Shown here: positions 58,796 to 64,000 of the stretch, piece by piece
How positions within the stretch are numbered: position 1 is the stretch's first letter
How the letters are laid out: every line of letters starts with the position of its first letter
From: an uncultured Clostridium sp.
GTDB lineage: Bacteria; Bacillota; Clostridia; Lachnospirales; Lachnospiraceae
Length of the DNA stretch: 64,000 nucleotides
NCBI RefSeq assembly: GCF_900547735.1
Contig: NZ_URHZ01000019.1
Coordinates: forward strand, 12,831 to 76,830
Direction: 5' to 3'
Notes under the pieces: model-generated
What the model was told of the DNA's origin: nothing
The model's input: only the letters and a program-made list of their open reading frames with translations
Database searches by the model: none
Translations under genes and position numbers: made by a program

Positions 58796-60037
58796 TCATT
58801 TCTTATAATCAGGCTCTCTGCCGATTTCTTTAATGATTTCTTTCATAGCGGCGATCATGGTGTCGATATCCTTCTCATTATTGAAGTACTGGCAGGAGAT
58901 TCTGAAACCGCCGATATAATCGGTAAATCTCTGTGCGATAAAAATCCTCTGTGCGTGAAGTTTTTTAAGAATCATTCTGTCAACATCGAGGTCGTCATAT
59001 AATCTTGCGATTACGATTCCGCCGAAATGTCCCGGATCTCTGTGTGTAATAAGTGTACCACCGATCTCCTCAATTTTGTCCATGCAATATGTAGCAATTT
59101 CACGAATCCGTTTCTCAATGTTCTCGATTCCAATCTCATTGACAAGAGCCAGGGATTCACCTAAAGCGATTGCTCCCGTGTAGTTGGAAGTTCCGCCGAT
59201 TTCAAACTTTCTGGCCGTTTCATCAAATGTCCAGGCATTTACCGACGGTGCTGCCGGATTCTCCCAGTATGCACCCCATCCGCCTTCCGGAACGGTTGTG
59301 TTTAAATAGCCCGCATAAGACTGTTTAATCTTTGGAAGCGCTTCCTTGTTTACATAGAGAACGCCGGTTCCGTATGGGGAGTTCAGCCATTTGTGGCCGC
59401 CCGCCGTCAGGATGTCGACATGGCATTCTTTTGTATCAATCTTTGTAACGCCCAACTGCTGAACGGCATCTACTACAAGGAAAATACCTTTCTCTTTACA
59501 GAACTCGCCAAGTTCTTTCAAATCTGTCTGCCATCCGTTACACCACTCCAGAGTGGACATAACAATCAGTTTTGTCTTCTCATCTACAAGAGCTGCGAAA
59601 TCCTTTGCTGTGAAACGATTGTCATCTGTTTTGCAGACACGAATATCGATGTTCTTGTCTTTTCTCATAACACACCAGGGAAGAGCTACCTGGATAAACT
59701 CCAGATTTGTTGTGATGATGTTATCACCATCCTGCAGTTCAATACCCTGTGCAGCGATATTAAGACCGTGGGAAGTACTCTCAACAAGAGCAATTTCTTC
59801 CGGATCCGCATTCAGCAGCTTTGCGGCTTCTTCGTAAGCTTTATGCCTGAGTGAATCCATCGCGATATGGTGAGCGCTGGAGTTTGCCTCTTCCTGTGTA
59901 GCCGTCATTTCCGCAAATGCCTTTACTGCCTTCACGGTACGCTGAGGAGCAAAACTCACACATGCTGCATCTAAAAATGTCATTGTTTCAAGTACCGGCC
60001 ACTCCTCTTTACGTATCTTTTCAAAATCAATATTCAT
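58796..60037 (-). CDS. Class V aminotransferase-fold PLP enzyme (cysteine desulfurase / epimerase-like)
   Basis: The product is 413 residues from the ATG at 60037 (AAGGAGG upstream). It is a fold type I PLP enzyme: FLDAACVSFAPQ near the start, LVESTSHGLNIAAQG, VDAVQQLGV and the PLP Lys in LTAGGHKWLNSPYGTG (about 216). It has no Cys-containing loop typical of NifS/IscS near the end, and resembles the isopenicillin-N-epimerase-like / kynureninase-like class V branch. First gene of the ten-gene operon behind a consensus promoter. The reaction (lyase, transaminase or epimerase) is not determined. Confidence 0.9.
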   Translation of the reverse strand: MNIDFEKIRKEEWPVLETMTFLDAACVSFAPQRTVKAVKAFAEMTATQEEANSSAHHIAMDSLRHKAYEEAAKLLNADPEEIALVESTSHGLNIAAQGIELQDGDNIITTNLEFIQVALPWCVMRKDKNIDIRVCKTDDNRFTAKDFAALVDEKTKLIVMSTLEWCNGWQTDLKELGEFCKEKGIFLVVDAVQQLGVTKIDTKECHVDILTAGGHKWLNSPYGTGVLYVNKEALPKIKQSYAGYLNTTVPEGGWGAYWENPAAPSVNAWTFDETARKFEIGGTSNYTGAIALGESLALVNEIGIENIEKRIREIATYCMDKIEEIGGTLITHRDPGHFGGIVIARLYDDLDVDRMILKKLHAQRIFIAQRFTDYIGGFRISCQYFNNEKDIDTMIAAMKEIIKEIGREPDYKK

Positions 60038-60096
60038 TTCAATAATCCTCCTTGCATACATTTCCGTTAAAGCTGTCCCAAGACCTTTTCCGTACG

Positions 60097-60120
60097 TATA
60101 CATTCATGCATGTTTGTATA
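60097..60120. promoter_or_regulatory. TetR-type operator at the peptide-operon transcription start
   Basis: A 24-bp palindrome has the arms TATACA..CATG and CATG..TGTATA with only the central two positions of each arm unpaired (TT/TT). It begins 6 bases downstream of the -10 element and covers the expected start of transcription. It resembles AcrR/TtgR-type operators. A related half-site TACAAACAT occurs at 61140-61148, just upstream of the tetR start. Confidence 0.7.
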
Positions 60121-60125
60121 TTTGT

Positions 60126-60154
60126 ATAGTAACAGTTTTCTGTTTACTTGTCAA
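60126..60154 (-). promoter_or_regulatory. Promoter of the peptide-importer operon
   Basis: On the minus strand, TTGACA (60149-60154) and TACTAT (60126-60131) are 17 bases apart, a near-consensus sigma-70 promoter about 90 bases before the start codon at 60037. Confidence 0.82.
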
Positions 60155-60457
60155 TTGCTTTGCTTTATTTTAATAATAACTTTTCATTTATACTTTATAC
60201 TGCATGTTACAAAATATTTTATAGAAAACTTTCATAATTATGTAGTTTTTTTATTCTTTTAAGTTATCTTGCAGAAATTATTTCAAATACAATCTGATAA
60301 TTCCTGTCCTAATTTCGAGATATATTTAATTTTCAATACAATTTCTTCACCTATCCAAGGGACATAAATCGACATTTTATAAAATAAATATAATAGTGCT
60401 CCTTATGGGTTCCACCTGTATAAGAGCAGGTCTCCGTCATCCATAAAAGCAGAATTT
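60155..60457. other. AT-rich intergenic region upstream of the peptide-operon promoter
   Basis: This 300-base stretch between the promoter and the tetR terminator is very AT-rich and holds no convincing gene. It contains a small ACCTG/CAGGT hairpin near 60414 and a TAAATCGACATTTT string near 60366 that recurs around 20457; the latter is weakly like half of a Spo0A box. Nothing else is seen. Confidence 0.5.
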
Positions 60458-60495
60458 AAAAACGCACAGAAGCGGAATCCCTCCCGCTCTGTGCG
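60458..60495 (-). terminator. Terminator of the tetR gene
   Basis: On the minus strand CGCACAGAGCGG and CCGCTTCTGTGCG pair around a small loop, followed by TTTTTAAA. It lies 17 bases past the tetR stop. Confidence 0.85.
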
Positions 60496-60511
60496 CTCTG
60501 TCTTTTATATT

Positions 60512-61108
60512 CTATTCTCTCAGAAGCAGATGAACATACTTCCGAATCAGCTTTTTATCGATTCCTATGGCAATCTCTCTCGGTATATCCTGGATATAAA
60601 CACCGTCCAATGCATAGAACATCAGGAAAGCCAGTTCATTCTCCGATATATCATCCAGTTTATTATTTCTGTTCTTAATACGCCTGATAGGCTCCAGAAA
60701 ATAACTGTACTGACGCTTCTTATCCTCCAGCATTCTCTCTCTCAGCTCAGAAAACTCGTCATGTCCCTGGACATAAGCCATCGTCTTCCTGGCAAACCGG
60801 AAGTCATCCGTCATACAGTTCGGCAGCCACATAAGTTCGACCAGAATTTCCTCGTCCTTAAGGCCGTCATTGTGAGCGATATTCTTTACCACCACATTAT
60901 GGATACGGTTCAACGTCTCAATGACCGTATTCTCAAAAATCTCATATTTGTTTTTAAAATGCCAATATGCCGCCCCCCTGGTAACCTGGGCTAGCTGACA
61001 AATCTGCTCAAGTGACGTCCGGTCGTAACCATTCTCTAAAAAAAGATGAAATGCCGCTTCAAGCAGATTCTGCTTTGTAAGCTCTGCATCTTCTTTCGTT
61101 TTTCTCAT
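60512..61108 (-). CDS. TetR-family transcriptional regulator
   Basis: The product is 198 residues. The N-terminal helix-turn-helix is standard (AFHLFLENGYDRTSLEQICQ, then VTRGAAYWHFKNKYEIFE). The ligand-binding C-terminal part is of the AcrR type with Trp95-type aromatic residues (MWLPNCMTDDF). GGGGG precedes the ATG. It lies upstream of the peptide operon on the same strand and has its own terminator. The palindrome at that operon's start and a half-site before its own ATG make autoregulation and control of the operon likely. Confidence 0.9.
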   Translation of the reverse strand: MRKTKEDAELTKQNLLEAAFHLFLENGYDRTSLEQICQLAQVTRGAAYWHFKNKYEIFENTVIETLNRIHNVVVKNIAHNDGLKDEEILVELMWLPNCMTDDFRFARKTMAYVQGHDEFSELRERMLEDKKRQYSYFLEPIRRIKNRNNKLDDISENELAFLMFYALDGVYIQDIPREIAIGIDKKLIRKYVHLLLRE

Positions 61109-61276
61109 GAAAAAGCAATCCCCCTCGATCGTTTTATTTTACAAACATACAGCATATATGATACGAAAGTCTGGTCTTACAAAGGCATATTCTTTTTTTC
61201 GGTCTGACGTTATTGGGCTATGTTTTAAAAATACTTAAACCTTTGGTAACACTTACATACTATCATGATCTTATCT

Positions 61277-62203
61277 TTATGTCAAATTAAACTCTTCCCT
61301 CAGAAAGAGAAGCATCTTCTGCGCCGCCAGGGAGACGTAGCTTCCCTGTAACAGGGCGACCCAGAAGCCAAACGGCGCTCCGCAGCGCTCATCAATCAAA
61401 AAGTATTCCCGGTCCTTTAAAGCGGCCGAAATCTGCTTTTCGGGCAGAATCACCGTGGCGTAATCCGCCTGTGCCAGTGCATCCAATGTGCTGAGATTGC
61501 GCGACACCTGCTTGATCTGGGGTATAATTCCGGCCTTTGCAAAAATCTGTTCCGTTACCATGCGGCTCCTCTGCCTGTCCGGTGTCAATGCCACCGGCTC
61601 CATCTCCAAAAACCGGATATCCAGATAGGAGCGTTCAGAACCGGCGCCGGCCTCCTTATCCCTGTAGACGAATTTCCGGTAATCACTGTCTCTGCGCGGC
61701 ACAATCACCATTTGATCGTGTATCAGTTCAAAGCTTTCCAGGCCGGGTGTAAGGATCGGAGGATGTAAGATGCCCACGTCGATCTCTCCTGCGGCCAGCA
61801 TCTCCTCTATCTTGTCACTGGCCGCTTCCTCCAGAATAATGTCGATATAGGGACACTGCTGCCGGAACCTCGGCAGAAAATGCGGAAGGACATGCGCCGC
61901 CTGGGCGCCGGTAAAACCAAGTTTCACTTCCCCCCGCTCCGCATGGGCGATATCTTCAATCTCCTTCTTCATCTGCTGCTCTTCGTATAGCATCTTGTTT
62001 ACAAACTCCAAGAACCGCTGTCCTTCCGCCGTCAGCGACACGCCTGCCGCCGTTCTGACGAACACAGGTGTGCCAAGCTCCCGCTCCACCTTCTGGACAC
62101 ACTGGCTGAGCGCCGGCTGTGCAACGAAAAGTTTGGCTGCTGCTTTGGTCATATTTTTTTCAGCGGATATCCGGCTGATATAGTACATGTCTTTTAATGT
62201 CAT
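61277..62203 (-). CDS. LysR-family transcriptional regulator
   Basis: The product is 308 residues. The N-terminal winged helix (MYYISRISAEKNMTKAAAKL, then QPALSQCVQKVERELG) and the type 2 periplasmic-binding C-terminal domain (GEVKLGFTGAQAAHVLP onward) are typical. AAGGAAA precedes the ATG. The flavodoxin-like gene is 61 bases upstream on the same strand, so it is possibly in the same transcript or controls that gene. Ligand unknown. Confidence 0.92.
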   Translation of the reverse strand: MTLKDMYYISRISAEKNMTKAAAKLFVAQPALSQCVQKVERELGTPVFVRTAAGVSLTAEGQRFLEFVNKMLYEEQQMKKEIEDIAHAERGEVKLGFTGAQAAHVLPHFLPRFRQQCPYIDIILEEAASDKIEEMLAAGEIDVGILHPPILTPGLESFELIHDQMVIVPRRDSDYRKFVYRDKEAGAGSERSYLDIRFLEMEPVALTPDRQRSRMVTEQIFAKAGIIPQIKQVSRNLSTLDALAQADYATVILPEKQISAALKDREYFLIDERCGAPFGFWVALLQGSYVSLAAQKMLLFLREEFNLT

Positions 62204-62264
62204 AATTTTTCCTTTTGATATAAAACGGTTTCACTTATCATACAGCAAAAAGCTATAATAATAT

Positions 62265-62831
62265 TTATAACTTCAAGGCAAAATCAGCTGCTCTTTGTTT
62301 TTTTTCTTCATCCATAAAGGCCGAACCATAACCGCTGTCATGCTCTGCAAGCATTCCAATATAGAAAAGTTGAGAGTGCCTGCAATACCGGCGCATACCG
62401 ATTTCCCATAAGTCTGCTCCCTTTTCAGGAGGATATCCGCAGGTTACAACCAATGCCACTTTCTTCCCTTTCCACAAAGCAGGGCCTTTCTCCGCGCCAT
62501 AATATTTATTCATGCCATAGACAAAGCGATCCAGAAGTGATTTCATCGGCGGTGTGCAATACCATGAATAAATCGGCGTAGCCAGTACTATCAAGTCACA
62601 GATTAGAACACGTTCGAAAATATCATATGCATCGTCATGAATACAGCATCCAAAAGATGACCAGTCCGTTTGACACCTCCGGCAAGCCGTACATGGCGCA
62701 ATCTTTTTGTCATAGAGCCATATTATTTCACAAGTATGTCCCATTCTCTGCAGCTGATTACAAAACGGCTCCAGTAAAGCGGCTGTATTTCCTTTTTTTC
62801 TTGGACTCCCCATCAAAATACATACTTTCAT
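62265..62831 (-). CDS. Flavodoxin-fold NAD(P)H-dependent oxidoreductase
   Basis: The product is 188 residues. It has the FMN-binding start MKVCILMGSPRKKGNTA and a TPIYSWYCTPPMKSLLDRF segment typical of the NADPH-dependent FMN reductase / iron-sulfur flavoprotein group. A CTACRRC Cys motif (48-54) with another CC near 63 suggests redox or Fe-S chemistry, as in Isf-like proteins. AGGAG precedes the ATG. Electron partner unknown. Confidence 0.88.
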   Translation of the reverse strand: MKVCILMGSPRKKGNTAALLEPFCNQLQRMGHTCEIIWLYDKKIAPCTACRRCQTDWSSFGCCIHDDAYDIFERVLICDLIVLATPIYSWYCTPPMKSLLDRFVYGMNKYYGAEKGPALWKGKKVALVVTCGYPPEKGADLWEIGMRRYCRHSQLFYIGMLAEHDSGYGSAFMDEEKKQRAADFALKL

Positions 62832-62849
62832 AGGTACAATCTCCTGGCG

Positions 62850-63282
62850 TTATTTTACATGATTATACCATATCCCCGCTCCTGTTTCTATCGTTTCTAT
62901 CCTATCCTTTTCCTCCAGAAAAACTGCACTGCCGGAATGGATGCAAACATGGTAGTTTCCGGTACTTCCGTGGAAACAGAGCCTACATTTCGCTTATGTG
63001 GAAGGTTTTCAATCGCCAACTTCCTGATCTTTGCGAGCCCGTAAAAGTAGCTTTTCAAAGAAATGCCATTCTCTTCACACCACTGCTGGTTTGAAAGCCC
63101 ACTGTCGCGGCATCGGTGAATGACTTCCAGCCATTTCTGAATATTGATTTGTGTCTTTGCTGATAATTCTTCCATGACATACCTGCGTGTTTTAGATTTT
63201 TAAGAACAGACTCTAAAACTCTAAGACTAATTATCACGGATTATGGCAGGAAAAGAAATACACTATGTTATTTGACGCTTAC
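62850..63282 (-). mobile_element. Remnant of an IS66-family element with its terminal repeat
   Basis: The outer end on the minus strand reads GTAAGCGTCAAATA (63282 downward), the IS66-type terminal repeat start. It is followed inward by a truncated IS66 accessory gene (62897-63175). No tnpB or tnpC transposase gene and no opposite end are present before the flavodoxin-like gene, so the element is dead. The inner boundary given is approximate. Confidence 0.7.
62897..63175 (-). pseudogene. Truncated IS66-family accessory protein TnpA
   Basis: The 92-codon frame resembles IS66 TnpA: INIQKWLEVIHRCRDSGLSN, then QQWCEENGISLKSYFYGLAKIRK, the usual helix-turn-helix with SxKSYYYW-type motif. The family is normally about 110-130 residues; the end here (FFWRKRIG) departs from it, and nothing of the downstream IS66 genes remains. 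Left as a decayed gene inside the IS66 remnant. Confidence 0.7.
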
Positions 63283-63352
63283 CTTTTTAGACACGTTTTA
63301 GACATTTAGTTTCGGCTAGAATCGCTACTTTCGGCTGCTTTCCAAAAACACA

Positions 63353-63397
63353 AAAAAAGCGGAAATCCCTGTAACCACAAGGTTTTCCGCTTTTTTT
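63353..63397 (-). terminator. Terminator of the tRNA operon
   Basis: AAAAAAAGCGGAAA and its complement form a stem with 7-base A and T runs on each side, so it can end transcription in the minus direction just after tRNA-Lys, and probably in both directions. Confidence 0.9.
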
Positions 63398-63403
63398 CAT
63401 TCA

Positions 63404-63476
63404 TGAGGCATCGGGGATTCGAACCCCGGACAACTTGATTAAAAGTCAAGTGCTCTACCGACTGAGCTAATACCCC
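63404..63476 (-). tRNA. tRNA-Lys (anticodon TTT)
   Basis: 73 bases. The acceptor is GGGGTAT/ATGCCTC (one G-T pair) with discriminator A, the anticodon loop CTTTTAA, and the T arm CCGGGGTTCGAATCCCCG. The 3' CCA is not encoded. It is the last tRNA of the minus-strand array. Confidence 0.95.
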
Positions 63477-63494
63477 ATTGGTATTAAACCAAAG

Positions 63495-63567
<73 letters not shown>

Positions 63568-63644
63568 TTGTCCTTTTTAGCACTTTGATGTGAAGCCGGG
63601 ACTTTTGGTCCTTCACTTACGTCATTCGCCGTATATAGACAAAA

Positions 63645-63690
63645 TGCCAAAAACGTTCAAGAGTGCAAACACTCTTGCCAGTTTTCGGCA
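63645..63690. repeat. Nested stem-loop in the tRNA-fMet to tRNA-Phe spacer
   Basis: TGCCAAAAAC and GTTTTCGGCA enclose AAGAGTG-CAAA-CACTCTT, giving an inner perfect 7-bp hairpin and an outer interrupted stem. It lies in the 154-base spacer between tRNA-Phe and tRNA-fMet, the longest in the array. It may be a processing signal or an attenuating structure. Confidence 0.6.
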
Positions 63691-63721
63691 GCTTATCTAC
63701 GCACATCTCATTGCAAAAAAA

Positions 63722-63795
<74 letters not shown>

Positions 63796-63853
63796 CTAAT
63801 TATTACATATTCTATTATATACAATAAGTGTGAAAAATACAACACCTATTTAA

Positions 63854-63935
63854 TGGATGGAGGTGGATTCGAACCACCGAAGCGTGTCGCAACAGATTTA
63901 CAGTCTGCCCCCTTTGGCCACTCGGGAACCCATCC
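63854..63935 (-). tRNA. tRNA-Tyr (anticodon GTA)
   Basis: 82 bases with a long variable arm. The acceptor is GGATGGG/CTCCATCC with discriminator A, and the anticodon loop is CTGTAAA. Confidence 0.95.
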
Positions 63936-63948
63936 AAAAAAATATAAG

Positions 63949-64000
63949 AGCCGATGATCGGACTCGAACCGATAACCTGCTGATTACAAATCAGCTGCTC
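63949..64000 (-). tRNA. tRNA-Thr (anticodon TGT), partial
   Basis: Only the 3' part is in the window: the anticodon arm with loop TTTGTAA, the T arm ATCGGTTCGAGTCCGAT and the acceptor 3' strand CATCGGC with discriminator T. The 5' acceptor and D arm lie past the window end. Confidence 0.88.

Overview
The window looks like a chromosome segment of a gut-type Lachnospiraceae bacterium (Clostridium symbiosum / Enterocloster / Lacrimispora-like; genus inferred from gene content, not proven). Supporting signs are roughly half G+C by eye, strong GGAGG ribosome sites, a Firmicutes holB-ricT-trmN6-rsmI block, a Firmicutes-style tad pilus locus and a DUF2508 (YaaL-type) gene. Almost everything is ordinary chromosomal coding sequence. 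The only mobile-element trace is an IS66-type end next to a tRNA array.

Layout. 1-5.2 kb: a divergent LysR regulator (cut by the window edge), then a plus-strand unit of an M20 amidohydrolase, a DUF3604/PHP-like hydrolase and an NhaC-type antiporter. 5.5-16 kb: a minus-strand catabolic operon of diaminopropionate ammonia-lyase (YgeX type), YgeY-type hydrolase, dihydropyrimidinase-like hydrolase, NCS1 permease and N-acyl-D-amino-acid deacylase-like hydrolase. It is preceded by a sharp sigma-54 promoter and candidate enhancer palindromes, and is encoded next to its likely activator, a YgeV-type sigma-54 activator. 16-20.4 kb: secreted and DUF4367 membrane proteins, an orphan murG, and a rhomboid-HIT-sigma factor operon. 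20.5-31.8 kb: a complete tad (Flp/type IVb) pilus operon with two prepilin peptidases, two TadE-like pseudopilins, an FHA protein and a 36-bp inverted repeat inside the operon.

31.9-36.8 kb (plus strand): ArsR regulator, DUF2508 protein, GH13 alpha-amylase, glycogen branching enzyme and superoxide dismutase. 36.8-49.3 kb (minus strand): rsmI, trmN6, ricT, holB, a guanylate-kinase-like gene, an Orn/Lys/Arg decarboxylase-family gene, a sigma-like/membrane/propeller fusion, a siderophore- or corrinoid-type ABC importer and a secreted metallo-beta-lactamase-fold protein.

49.6-60.2 kb: a ten-gene minus-strand operon, the best candidate for an undescribed system. It encodes a class V PLP enzyme, a VOC protein, an Asp/Glu-racemase-family protein, two paralogous 123-residue proteins of unknown function, a complete oligopeptide-type ABC importer and a PepV-type dipeptidase. 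It starts at a consensus promoter with a TetR-type palindrome at the transcription start, ends at a strong terminator, and has a TetR gene upstream. The inferred role is uptake and breakdown of an unidentified peptide-like or N-acyl amino acid compound.

60.5-64 kb: TetR and LysR regulators, a flavodoxin-like NAD(P)H reductase, the IS66 remnant and a minus-strand tRNA array (Thr, Tyr, fMet, Phe, Lys). A recurring oddity is short in-frame tandem repeats in several coding regions and a nine-unit 19-bp repeat between two operon genes.
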